Origin: Erythrobacter sp.
GTDB lineage: Bacteria > Pseudomonadota > Alphaproteobacteria > Sphingomonadales > Sphingomonadaceae
Length of the DNA stretch: 64,000 bases
Reading direction: 5' to 3'
Assembly: GCA_009993635.1 (NCBI GenBank)
Contig: JAACTC010000010.1
Coordinates: 62,001-126,000, forward strand
Shown here: in pieces, positions 54,928 through 62,981 of the stretch
How positions within the stretch are numbered: position 1 is the first letter of the stretch
Layout of the letters: each line of letters opens with the position of its first letter
The notes under the pieces: generated by a model
What the model was told of the DNA's origin: nothing
What the model saw: only the letters and a program-made list of their open reading frames with translations
Databases searched by the model: none
Position numbers and translations under genes: made by a program

Positions 54928-55065
54928 GGCTCGCTCGTAGGGCGGTCTTGGAAAAGGTGCAAATGGACTCCGGAGAGGCGCTCGCGCAAATCTGCCTGCA
55001 TGGTGCGATGCGGAACTTAGCGGCGTCGATTTCGTTCGGGTGGCGCAATCTGAGGGAATTCACAA

Positions 55066-55935
55066 ATGCGCATTTTCGTAAGCTCGGCCATCGCCGCGGC
55101 CGCCTGCCTTGCCGCCATGCCGGCCCAGGCGCAGACCGGCCCCGATCCCGATGCCATTCCCGAAGACGCCGCCGAAGGCAGCGTCTTCGACGGCGACTGG
55201 GTGCAGGTCGGCGTCGGCGTGGGCTACGGCCCGGACTACGACGGGTCCGACGATTACGAGGTGTTTCCGCTACCGCTGATCCGCGGCAAGCTCGCCGGGG
55301 TCGATATCCTGCCGCGACCGGCTGGCGTGGCGCTCGATTTCGTTCCCGATGGCGACGGCAAGGTGTCTTACACGTTCGGCCCGGTGGTCCGGGTGCGCAG
55401 CGGGCGCACGGGCGACATCGAAGATCCGGTTGTCGCCGCAGCGGGTGAACTCGATACCGCGATCGAAGTCGGCCCGACCGCAGGCGTAAGCTATTCGGGC
55501 CTGCTCAATCCGTTCGACAGCATCAGCTTCAGCGTCGATGCGCGGTGGGATATCGCGGGCGCCCACGAAGGTCGCACGATCAGCCCCAGCGTCACCTATT
55601 TCACCCCGGTGAGCCGCGGTGCGGCCGTGAGCCTGGCGCTGTCGGCAGAGCACGCGGACGACAAGTTCAACGATTACTACTTCTCGGTCACGCCCGCGCA
55701 GTCGCTGGCCAGCGGGCTGCCGGTCTACAAGGCCGATGGCGGATTCAACAAGGTCGGCGCGAACCTGATCGCCGGGTTCGACCTGGATGGCAACCTGCTG
55801 AACGGCGGGCTCGCGCTGTTCGCGATCGGCGGATACTCGCGGATCGTCGGCGACGCAAAGGACTCGCCCTTTGTCGCGCAGCGCGGCAGTGCCGATCAGT
55901 GGCTCGGCGGCGTCGGGGTGGGCTACACCTTCTAG
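55066..55935 (+). CDS. MipA/OmpV family outer-membrane protein
   Basis: 289 residues with a clear signal peptide cut after 'AMPAQAQ'. The mature protein is a predicted beta-barrel: 'GVGYGPDYDGSDDYEVFPLP' near 47 is the conserved first strand region of MipA/OmpV proteins. The C terminus 'WLGGVGVGYTF' ends in Phe, as required for outer-membrane assembly. GAGGG lies nine bases before the start. Its physiological role is uncertain; family members include a scaffold for murein enzymes and stress-regulated porin-like proteins. It is divergent from crtY. Confidence 0.92.
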   Translation: MRIFVSSAIAAAACLAAMPAQAQTGPDPDAIPEDAAEGSVFDGDWVQVGVGVGYGPDYDGSDDYEVFPLPLIRGKLAGVDILPRPAGVALDFVPDGDGKVSYTFGPVVRVRSGRTGDIEDPVVAAAGELDTAIEVGPTAGVSYSGLLNPFDSISFSVDARWDIAGAHEGRTISPSVTYFTPVSRGAAVSLALSAEHADDKFNDYYFSVTPAQSLASGLPVYKADGGFNKVGANLIAGFDLDGNLLNGGLALFAIGGYSRIVGDAKDSPFVAQRGSADQWLGGVGVGYTF

Positions 55936-55963
55936 CCCGGGCCCCGACGCAGGCGACGAAACA

Positions 55964-56272
55964 TCAGCCCGTCGCCACCGCCTGCTCTGCCGCAGCGGTC
56001 AGTTCGCGCAATGCGGCCATGTGCGACGCAAAGGCGGTGCCGCCCTTTCGTGTCAGCGAAGCCCAGGTCCGTTGCCGGCCATCGCGCGGTGCCTTCACGA
56101 TCTTCACATACCCGGCGTCGGACAGGGCGGTCAGATGCTTGGAGAGGACGCTGTCGCTGACATCGAGCACCTCCCTGATCGTCGCGAACTCAAGCTCATC
56201 GGCGCGGGCCAGCATGGCGACGATCTGCAATCTTGCCGGGGCATGCAGCGCCATGTCGATCTCGGCCCTCAT
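55964..56272 (-). CDS. Small winged-helix transcriptional regulator
   Basis: 102 residues, nearly all a winged helix of the ArsR/MarR-like HTH_34 type: 'LHAPARLQIVAMLARA', 'FATIREVLDVSDSVLSKHLT' (helix-turn-helix) and the wing 'VKIVKAPRDGRQRTWASLT'. The start at 56272 overlaps the stop of the membrane-protein gene by four bases (ATGA), so the two are coupled. In this family such regulators commonly control the adjoining membrane-protein gene and themselves. Three palindromes upstream of the pair (56730-56799) are the likely binding sites. Confidence 0.88.
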   Translation of the reverse strand: MRAEIDMALHAPARLQIVAMLARADELEFATIREVLDVSDSVLSKHLTALSDAGYVKIVKAPRDGRQRTWASLTRKGGTAFASHMAALRELTAAAEQAVATG

Positions 56273-56715
56273 ACCCGCCCCCGCCGCAGGTCTGCCTGAT
56301 AGATCTTTTCCCATAGCAGGCTGAGCATCGTGCTGCCGATCAGCATAGCTGCCGCAATCGTCCAAAACAGCGGGCTCGACGACGGTGCTTCGATCCAGAA
56401 CTCCGTGGCCACCAGTGCGGCGATGAAGAAAGCGAACTGCAGCGCCAGCACCCAGCCGGTACGGCCTTTCTGATAGCCGCTGACGAACATGCCATGGCGC
56501 TTCTTGTCGTCGCGCACGACCAGGAATATCGACAGCAGCACGATGCCCAGAATGGGCAATTGTGCGCCGAGCGGCGAAGCGATGCTCACCAGCACGAGCG
56601 CCATCATCACGCCGAAAATCGCGTGTCGCCAGAGCGGCCAGGTCATGCGGTCGGCCATCAGCCGATCGGTATTCTTAACGGCATCCAGTGCCGATTGGGC
56701 TTCATTCCTGTTCAT
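56269..56715 (-). CDS. Four-helix membrane protein, unknown function
   Basis: 148 residues with about four transmembrane helices (near 31-48, 52-68, 86-107 and 114-135). The N-terminal ~25 residues are soluble ('ALDAVKNTDRLMADRMTWP'). A strong ribosome site, AGGAGG, lies five bases before the ATG. It is the first gene of a two-gene operon with a winged-helix regulator and is preceded by three operator-like palindromes. No named family is recognised with confidence; similar regulator-plus-membrane-protein pairs occur in Sphingomonadales. Confidence 0.82.
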   Translation of the reverse strand: MNRNEAQSALDAVKNTDRLMADRMTWPLWRHAIFGVMMALVLVSIASPLGAQLPILGIVLLSIFLVVRDDKKRHGMFVSGYQKGRTGWVLALQFAFFIAALVATEFWIEAPSSSPLFWTIAAAMLIGSTMLSLLWEKIYQADLRRGRV

Positions 56716-56729
56716 CTAAACCTCCTTCA

Positions 56730-56799
56730 CTTTCCAATATGGAAAGCAATAAGCGACACTTTCCTTCTTGGCAAGTGAAAACTTTCCAAGTTGGAAAGT
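56730..56799. promoter_or_regulatory. Three operator-like palindromes upstream of the regulator/membrane-protein operon
   Basis: Site 1, CTTTCCAATATGGAAAG (56730-56746), has perfect 6-bp arms. Site 2, ACTTTCCTTCTTGGCAAGT (56758-56776), is imperfect. Site 3, ACTTTCCAAGTTGGAAAGT (56781-56799), is a perfect 19-bp palindrome. Centres are about 29 and 23 bases apart. All lie within 85 bases of the start at 56715, so bound regulator would block transcription. The winged-helix protein at 55964 is the obvious candidate. Confidence 0.8.
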
Positions 56800-56826
56800 T
56801 GTGCGGCGGGCTTTGGTATGGGCCAA

Positions 56827-56863
56827 AAAAGGGGCGCGAAGGCCAGACCTTCGCGCCCCTTTT
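56827..56863 (-). terminator. Rho-independent terminator after the S9 peptidase gene
   Basis: A 16-bp perfect stem (AAAAGGGGCGCGAAGG at 56827-56842 with CCTTCGCGCCCCTTTT at 56848-56863) around a five-base loop. On the minus strand it is followed by a run of T from the A tract at 56825-56830. It begins 19 bases after the peptidase stop and separates that gene from the operator region downstream. Confidence 0.85.
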
Positions 56864-56881
56864 GCCGTGATGGATGAACCC

Positions 56882-58951
56882 TCAGTCCTCGCTGACTTCC
56901 TCGATCATCAGTTCGGGCCGCGGGCCGGGCAGTGCGGCGTTGCGGTTGCCCGTCTTCAGATAGGTATCGAACCACTGCATCATGCGCAGATTGTAATCGT
57001 AGCGCGCGGCGGCCATCCGGTTGCCGTGGCCTTCGCCCGGATAGAGCACCAGCCGCACCGGAGTATCGGGCTTGCGCACCTTGATGTTGCGATACAGCTC
57101 GTAGCTCTGCGTCGGGCTGACCCGCGTATCTTCTGCGCCGTGCATGATCAGGATCGGCGTTTCCGCCTTGTCGACGTGATAGATGGGCGAGACTTCGAGC
57201 ATTCCCGTCCAGTCTTCCCACGGCCATTTGCGGGCGTGCACGTTGTACATTTCCATCGGAATGTCGGTCGTGCCGAACTTGCTGATCTGGTTGGAAATGC
57301 CGACGAACATCACCGCCGCGGCATATTCGTCCGACAGCGCGGTGGCGCCCCATGCGCTGGCATAGCCGCCATAGCTGCCGCCGGTGATCCCGGTGCGGTC
57401 GGGGTCGGCGATTCCGGCATCCACCAGAGCGCGCTTGCCATCGACGATATCGTTGAATTCCTTGCCCGCATAATCGTTCTGGTGGGCCTTGGCGAAGGCG
57501 GTGCCATAGCCGGTCGAGCCGCGATAATTGGGCAGAAACACGGCATAGCCCTGACCCGCCGCGACCTGGCCGGGATTGCTGTAACCGGTCACCCAGCCGT
57601 TCGATTCATGCGCCTCGGGCCCGCCGTGGACATCCATGATCAGCGGAGCGCCGCCGCTGGGAACGCCGCCGACGGGTTCGATCAGGACGCCTTCGATCTG
57701 CTGCCCGTCGCGCGCGGTGTAGGTCATCGTGCGCTGGGTGCCGAAGTCGATCTGCGCCAGCCATGGATTATGCTGCGTCCAGCGGGTGAAGGTGCCGCTG
57801 TCGAGGGCGAACAGCTCGCTGGGGTGCTGCGGGCTGTTGGCGGTCACGAACATCCGCTCGCTGCCGCCGTTTTCCAGGCTGGTCGGGATCAGCGCGCCCG
57901 GATCGATTTCCTCCACCATGGTGCCATCGGCGCTGTAGATACGGATCATCGTGTCCGCACCCTTGTCGATGATCGCGGCGAGCCGCCCATCGGGAAGCCA
58001 TTCGGTATCCCCGGTCGCCTCGGCCGCGCCCTCGTTCAGCGCGCGATAGGTGCCGTCCGCGATGTTGACGAGGTGCAGCGTCGTGGCCGCCGGATCGTTG
58101 ATGTCGACCCCGGCGACCATCGAAAGCTGCCTGCCATCGGGCGAAATCTCGATATCGCCCAGCTTGCCCGGCGTCGCGACTTCGCGCAGCACCCGGCCAT
58201 TGGCGAGATCCAGGATGTTGACCCTGCTGGAGGTGTAGGTGTCGTCGATTTGCGGGGTCGGCTGGCTCTCGATCACGCCGTAGCGGTTGTCCGGCGTCAC
58301 CGCGAAGCTGGTGACGTAGCCGGGCACGGTGATCTCGCTCGGCTCGGCGTCGATCTCGTCGTTGCCCACGCTGGCGGAGAACAGGCGGTTGAAGCGGTCT
58401 TCTTCTTCGTAGACGATCGCGTTGAAGCCATCTTTCGCTTCCGCCTTGCGATCCGTGTCCGGCGTTGCGCCGGCGAGCAGGTACAGCGTGCTGCCATCGG
58501 GTGCCCAGGCGTAGCTGCGCACGCCGGTATCCTTCACCGCCGCCAGCTTGACCTGCGCCCCGCCATCGACCGGGATGCCCCAGACCGCGCGATCTTCGCT
58601 GCCCTTGCTCCACAGGAAGCTGACCATCCGCCCGTCGGGGGAGAACTTCACGGTGGAGACCGAGACATCCTCCGGCAGGAAGACGCGTTCGTTGTTCGGG
58701 CCATAGGCCATCATCAGCTGCAGGGTGGTGCCGCCATTATCCTCACCCATGGTGACATCGGGCAAGCTTGCAGTGGTGTAGGCGACGCGCGTGCCGTCGG
58801 GGGAGACGGCGACGGTGCCCACGCTTTCCAGCTTGGCGACGTCTTCCGCCGTCATCGGGCGCGCCTGCGCGGTTGCGGCGATCGATACGCCGGCAAGCAG
58901 GGCGGCGGCGGTAAGGGCAGGTCGGGTCATGTGCTTCATCTTCGAGGGCAT
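56882..58951 (-). CDS. S9 family peptidase (prolyl oligopeptidase / dipeptidyl aminopeptidase type), secreted
   Basis: 689 residues, with a signal peptide ending near 'ATAQARP', so it acts in the periplasm or outside. The N-terminal ~400 residues form a beta-propeller (repeated 'VAVSPDGTRVAYT', 'VKFSPDGRMVSFL', 'YAWAPDGSTLYLL'). The C-terminal alpha/beta hydrolase has Ser526 in 'GGSYGGYAS', Asp608 in 'MHGAEDTRVSP' and His642 in 'YPGEGHGNRMAA'. It should cut short peptides, perhaps N-terminal dipeptides. The start at 58951 (MPSKMKHM) is likelier than an upstream codon at 59125, which adds a non-signal extension; ATG at 58939 is also possible. Confidence 0.93.
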   Translation of the reverse strand: MPSKMKHMTRPALTAAALLAGVSIAATAQARPMTAEDVAKLESVGTVAVSPDGTRVAYTTASLPDVTMGEDNGGTTLQLMMAYGPNNERVFLPEDVSVSTVKFSPDGRMVSFLWSKGSEDRAVWGIPVDGGAQVKLAAVKDTGVRSYAWAPDGSTLYLLAGATPDTDRKAEAKDGFNAIVYEEEDRFNRLFSASVGNDEIDAEPSEITVPGYVTSFAVTPDNRYGVIESQPTPQIDDTYTSSRVNILDLANGRVLREVATPGKLGDIEISPDGRQLSMVAGVDINDPAATTLHLVNIADGTYRALNEGAAEATGDTEWLPDGRLAAIIDKGADTMIRIYSADGTMVEEIDPGALIPTSLENGGSERMFVTANSPQHPSELFALDSGTFTRWTQHNPWLAQIDFGTQRTMTYTARDGQQIEGVLIEPVGGVPSGGAPLIMDVHGGPEAHESNGWVTGYSNPGQVAAGQGYAVFLPNYRGSTGYGTAFAKAHQNDYAGKEFNDIVDGKRALVDAGIADPDRTGITGGSYGGYASAWGATALSDEYAAAVMFVGISNQISKFGTTDIPMEMYNVHARKWPWEDWTGMLEVSPIYHVDKAETPILIMHGAEDTRVSPTQSYELYRNIKVRKPDTPVRLVLYPGEGHGNRMAAARYDYNLRMMQWFDTYLKTGNRNAALPGPRPELMIEEVSED

Positions 58952-59054
58952 CCTCTCTAGGGGGTTTGTCTCTTCGGATTTGGTTGTGCCGGGCAATGGT
59001 ATAATGCGGGGCGCGCAGAGCGCAAATCCGGCGGGTTCAAGGGGAGAAACGAAT

Positions 59055-60326
59055 ATGCGTCTGGTATGCTGGATGATCATGGCTGTACTCGTGCTGACCG
59101 GTGTGCCCGCGATGGCGCAGGTCACCGTGATCTATGCCGGGTCGGTGATCCGCGATGCCGACAGCGAGCCGATCGGCCCGGCGACGATCACGATCAGCGA
59201 CGGGCGTATCCTCTCGATCGCGCAGGGGCACCAGACGCCCACCGGCGAGGCGCGGGTGATCGATCTGGCGGACAAGACCGTGCTGCCCGGCCTGATCGAT
59301 CTGCATGTTCACCTGACGGGCGATCCGGGCGGCGACTTCTGGAAGGAAGCGGTGGAGCCCGATGAATGGGGGGTGGTGGTGGGCGCCAAGAATGCGCGGG
59401 TCACCGCGCTTTCGGGCTTCACCACGGTGCGCGAGGCAGGCAGCGGCCCAGAAACCGCGTTCGCGCTGCGCCGGGGCACGGCAGAAGGGCTGATCCCCGG
59501 CCCGCGTATCATCGCAGCGGGCGTGCCGCTGGCGATCATCGGGGGGCATGGCGACGTCAGCGGCTTCCGGCCCGAGGTGAACGAGGTACTGGATACCGGC
59601 TTCACCTGCACCGGCGCGGTGGAATGTGCGGCCAAGGTCCGCCTCGCCAGCCAGAACGGTTCGGACGTGATCAAGATCACCGCCACGGGCGGCGTGCTTA
59701 GTCAGCAGGGGCGCGGGCTCGGCGCGCACTTCACCAGCGCGGAAATGCAGGCGATTGCCGAGACCGCGCATTCGCTGGGCCTCAAGGTGATGGCCCACGC
59801 CCACGGTGCGCGCGGGATCGAGGCGGCGAGCCGCGCTGGGATCGATACCATCGAACACGGCACCTATCTGGACGAAGCGGCAGCGCGCGCCATGCGCGAA
59901 AACGGCACCGTGCTGGTGCCCACGCTGCTCGCCTTTCAGGGCGTGAGCGAGCGGCTGGGGCAGGGCGTTTACACCCCCGTGGTCGAGGCGAAGATCCGCG
60001 CGGTGTCCGAAACCGCGAAAGTGTTCATGGGCAAGGCGCTGGAATGGGGTGTGCCCATTGCCTTCGGCACCGATGCGGGCGTGTTCGAACATGGCCGCAA
60101 TGCAGGCGAATTCGCCCTGATGCGCGCGCAGGGGATGAGCGACCGGCAGGCGCTTGCCAGCGCGACCACCATGGCTGCGCGCGTGTTGGGCATGGAGGAC
60201 GAGATCGGTCGCCTTGCTCCGGGGTATTCGGCAGACATCATCGCGGTCGATGGCAATCCGCTGGAGGATGTGACCGTGCTGGAGAATGTCGACTTCGTGA
60301 TGGTGCGCGGCCGGGTGATCGAATAG
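59055..60326 (+). CDS. Secreted amidohydrolase family protein (imidazolonepropionase/Xaa-Pro dipeptidase-like)
   Basis: 423 residues with a signal peptide ending at 'GVPAMAQ'. Metal ligands of the amidohydrolase fold are visible: His-x-His in 'GLIDLHVHLTG', the bridging Lys in 'DVIKITATGG', His residues in 'VMAHAHGARGIE' and 'TIEHGTYLDE', and the Asp of 'IAFGTDAGVF'. Secreted members of this group often cleave dipeptides with C-terminal proline or similar amides. GGGGAG lies eight bases before the start. Its neighbours (an S9 peptidase and a DUF885 protein) point to peptide or amide breakdown outside the cytoplasm. Confidence 0.92.
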   Translation: MRLVCWMIMAVLVLTGVPAMAQVTVIYAGSVIRDADSEPIGPATITISDGRILSIAQGHQTPTGEARVIDLADKTVLPGLIDLHVHLTGDPGGDFWKEAVEPDEWGVVVGAKNARVTALSGFTTVREAGSGPETAFALRRGTAEGLIPGPRIIAAGVPLAIIGGHGDVSGFRPEVNEVLDTGFTCTGAVECAAKVRLASQNGSDVIKITATGGVLSQQGRGLGAHFTSAEMQAIAETAHSLGLKVMAHAHGARGIEAASRAGIDTIEHGTYLDEAAARAMRENGTVLVPTLLAFQGVSERLGQGVYTPVVEAKIRAVSETAKVFMGKALEWGVPIAFGTDAGVFEHGRNAGEFALMRAQGMSDRQALASATTMAARVLGMEDEIGRLAPGYSADIIAVDGNPLEDVTVLENVDFVMVRGRVIE

Positions 60327-60449
60327 CCCGCGAGCGGGCGAATGCCTAACGCTGCTGGTCGATTGCGCAGCGCGGCTGATCGAACCCGTTTGGCGGTTTG
60401 CGCCACCGCGCCTAGTCTCCCGCGCGATCCATCCGAGGGGGAACCACCA

Positions 60450-62294
60450 ATGACCATCCGCCACCTGCTGACCGGAGCCGCCGCGCTCGCCTTTCTTGCC
60501 GCGCCCGGCGTTGCCTTCGCGCAGACCGCTGCCGAACCGGCAGCCGATATCGATCTCGACGTCCGGGCCGACAACTCCGAGATGTCCGAACACGACAAGC
60601 TGTTTGCGCTGTTCGCCGATTCCGATGCGCGCAGTCTTGAGCTCAACCCGCTCGGCCGCCTGTTCCGTGGCGACGATACCAATGCGGACCGGCTGGGCGA
60701 CTTCCTGACCGACGCCGCCTTTTATGCCGGGCTGCGCGACACCCAGCTCAACGTTGCGCTGCTGGAGCAGATCGACCGCAGCAAGCTCTCCGCCACGGAC
60801 AAGCTGGCCTACGACGTCTTCCTCTACAATCAGGAACAGTCGCTGAAGGGCAGCACGCCGGAGATCCGCGCGCTGACGGAAGTTCGCCCGCTCAATCACT
60901 TCAGCGGGCTGCACACTTTCTATCCCAATTTCGCGAGCGGCACGGGCGCGGCGCCGTTCCGGACGCTCGCCCATTACGAAGACAATCTGAGCCGGCACGA
61001 CGATTACATTGCCATCACCGACCGCTCGATCGCGAAATTCCGCGAAGGAATGGAAACCGGCGTGCTCGAAACGAAGCTGACCATCGGCAATGTCGTCGAA
61101 CAGCTGAACACGCAGCTCGCGGTTCCGATCGCGCAGTCGCAGTTCATGGGGCCGACTACGATGTTTCCGGCCGATTTCTCGCCCGCCGACACAGCCCGGC
61201 TGACCGCCGCCTACGAGGCCAAGACGAAGGAAATCTACGCCGCGCACACCCGGCTGCGCGATTTCCTGCGCGACGAGTATCTGCCCGTCGCGCGCGAGGA
61301 AGTCGGCCTGTCGCAGATGAAGGGCGGCGAAAAGCTGTACGCGCAGATGATCGAAAGCACGACCACGCTGCCGCTGGAGGCGGACACGATCCACCAGCTC
61401 GGCCTGTCCGAAGTGGCGCGGATCAAGGGCGAGCTTGAGGCGCTGAAGGCGGAAGTCGGCTTCGATGGTACGTTGACCGAATTCTTCGACTACGTGCGCA
61501 CCGATCCGCAGTTCAAGCCGGAGAGCCGCGAGGCGCTGACGCAGAGCTATTACGATATCGGCGAGCGGGTCGATGCGAAGATCGGCGAGCTGTTCAGTCT
61601 CGTCCCCAAGTCGCAGCTGAAGATCGAGCCCTACGATCCCAGCATCGAGCAGTTCAGCGCGGGCGGTTCGTACCAGTCGGGCACGCCCGACGGTTCGCGG
61701 CCGGGCACGTTCTTCTTCAACGCCTACGACCTGCCCAGCCGCCTGACGACGGGCAATGTCACGCTGTACCTGCACGAGGGCGCGCCGGGGCATCACTTCC
61801 AGATCAGCCTGGCGCAGGAGAACGAGGATCTGCCAGCCTTCATGCGCTTTGGCGGCACCACTTCCTATGTCGAAGGCTGGGCGCTCTACGCCGAAACGCT
61901 GGGCTACGAGATGGGCTTCTACGAGGATCCCTGGGCGCGTTACGGCACCCTGCAGGACGAACAGCTGCGCGCGATGCGGCTGGTGGTGGATACGGGGCTG
62001 CATTCCAAGGGCTGGACGCGCGATCAGGCGATCGACTTCATGCTGGAAAATTCGGGCATGACCCGCACCGAAGTGGTGGCCGAGGTCGAACGCTATATCG
62101 CCATTCCGTCGCAGGCGCTGGCCTACAAGATCGGCGCGCTGAAGATTCAGGAACTGCGCGAACGGGCCGAGGCCGAGCTGGGCGATGCCTTCGATATCAA
62201 GGCCTTCCACGCGCAGGTCCTGAACACCGGCGGCCTGCCGCTGCCCGTTCTCGAAGCGAAGATCGACCGCTGGATTGCGGGCGGCGGCGGCTGA
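60450..62294 (+). CDS. DUF885 family secreted protein, putative metallo-hydrolase
   Basis: 614 residues with a signal peptide ending at 'PGVAFAQ'. Mostly helical, with the family hallmark 'LYLHEGAPGHHFQISLAQE' at about residues 437-455, an HExxPGHH metal-binding-like motif. 'YVEGWALYAETLGYEMGFY' follows, a second conserved segment with Glu. DUF885 proteins are considered peptidase-like, related to carboxypeptidase M32-type helical folds, but activity is rarely proven. GAGGGGG lies nearby upstream of the ATG at 60450. It is on the same strand as the amidohydrolase gene, 123 bases downstream. Confidence 0.9.
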   Translation: MTIRHLLTGAAALAFLAAPGVAFAQTAAEPAADIDLDVRADNSEMSEHDKLFALFADSDARSLELNPLGRLFRGDDTNADRLGDFLTDAAFYAGLRDTQLNVALLEQIDRSKLSATDKLAYDVFLYNQEQSLKGSTPEIRALTEVRPLNHFSGLHTFYPNFASGTGAAPFRTLAHYEDNLSRHDDYIAITDRSIAKFREGMETGVLETKLTIGNVVEQLNTQLAVPIAQSQFMGPTTMFPADFSPADTARLTAAYEAKTKEIYAAHTRLRDFLRDEYLPVAREEVGLSQMKGGEKLYAQMIESTTTLPLEADTIHQLGLSEVARIKGELEALKAEVGFDGTLTEFFDYVRTDPQFKPESREALTQSYYDIGERVDAKIGELFSLVPKSQLKIEPYDPSIEQFSAGGSYQSGTPDGSRPGTFFFNAYDLPSRLTTGNVTLYLHEGAPGHHFQISLAQENEDLPAFMRFGGTTSYVEGWALYAETLGYEMGFYEDPWARYGTLQDEQLRAMRLVVDTGLHSKGWTRDQAIDFMLENSGMTRTEVVAEVERYIAIPSQALAYKIGALKIQELRERAEAELGDAFDIKAFHAQVLNTGGLPLPVLEAKIDRWIAGGGG

Positions 62295-62540
62295 TCCGGC
62301 CCGCACGCCCGGCCCGCTATCTGTAGCAATTCGGGGCGCGCCGGTGACGGTGCGCTGCCGGATGCTTGCGCAAGCGCCGCGCATCGGCCATCAAATCTTC
62401 GATTACTATCGGTTTTCCGGGGGCGAGCCGCACTCGGCGTTATCGCCACCGCCGCTTCTCGTGAGAAGAAAGACCGGTAGCGATGGGCACCGGCCCCCCA
62501 AGCCCAGGCCAACCACCGACGAAGGAGCATGCGAAGCACA

Positions 62541-62948
62541 ATGGCCACCGCCGATACCATCCCCGCCTGGATCGTCATGTTCCTTGGCATCTATTCCTTT
62601 GCCGCTTCGATGGGCGAGCTGCGCATGCCCGGCACATGGAAGGGGATGATGCAGGATCTGGAGCAATCGCCGGGCATGCGGTTCATCGCCGGCGTGCTGA
62701 CGCTTTCGCTGGGAGCGGTCATCTACCTCGTCACGCCGTGGCGGCCGGAAGACTGGCTGTATATCGCGGTCTCCGCGCTGGGCGGACTGCTGACCGTCGA
62801 AGGCATCCTGTTCCTCGCCGCAGGCGAGCGGTTCGTGACCCTGGGCAAGCGGCTGATTGCGAGCGCGAGCGAGGTCTGGGCTGGCATTGCCGCGGTGCTG
62901 GGCGCCGGATTCATCTTCGTCGCGCTGTCGCGGCTGGATACGTTTTAG
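62541..62948 (+). CDS. Small integral membrane protein, unknown function
   Basis: 135 residues with about four hydrophobic helices ('PAWIVMFLGIYSFAASMG', 'MRFIAGVLTLSLGAVIYLV', 'WLYIAVSALGGLLTVEGILF' and 'AGIAAVLGAGFIFVAL'). 'TPWRPEDWLYI' lies between the second and third. ATG at 62529 is an alternative start, but its purine-rich GGAG is only one base away, so 62541 is preferred. I recognise no named family. It stands alone, converging on the alcohol dehydrogenase gene. Confidence 0.75.
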   Translation: MATADTIPAWIVMFLGIYSFAASMGELRMPGTWKGMMQDLEQSPGMRFIAGVLTLSLGAVIYLVTPWRPEDWLYIAVSALGGLLTVEGILFLAAGERFVTLGKRLIASASEVWAGIAAVLGAGFIFVALSRLDTF

Positions 62949-62981
62949 CGATCAGGCGACAGGGCGGGCACTCGCCGCCAC

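Noticed and set aside
56768..58960. 730-residue plus-strand frame opposite the S9 peptidase
   Set aside because: Composition shadow; the minus-strand frame has a full propeller and catalytic triad.
59037..62384. 1115-residue open frame on the minus strand opposite the amidohydrolase and DUF885 genes
   Set aside because: It is antisense to two well-recognised genes, is rich in Arg/His/Ala/Gln as expected from a high-GC shadow frame, and shows no domain.
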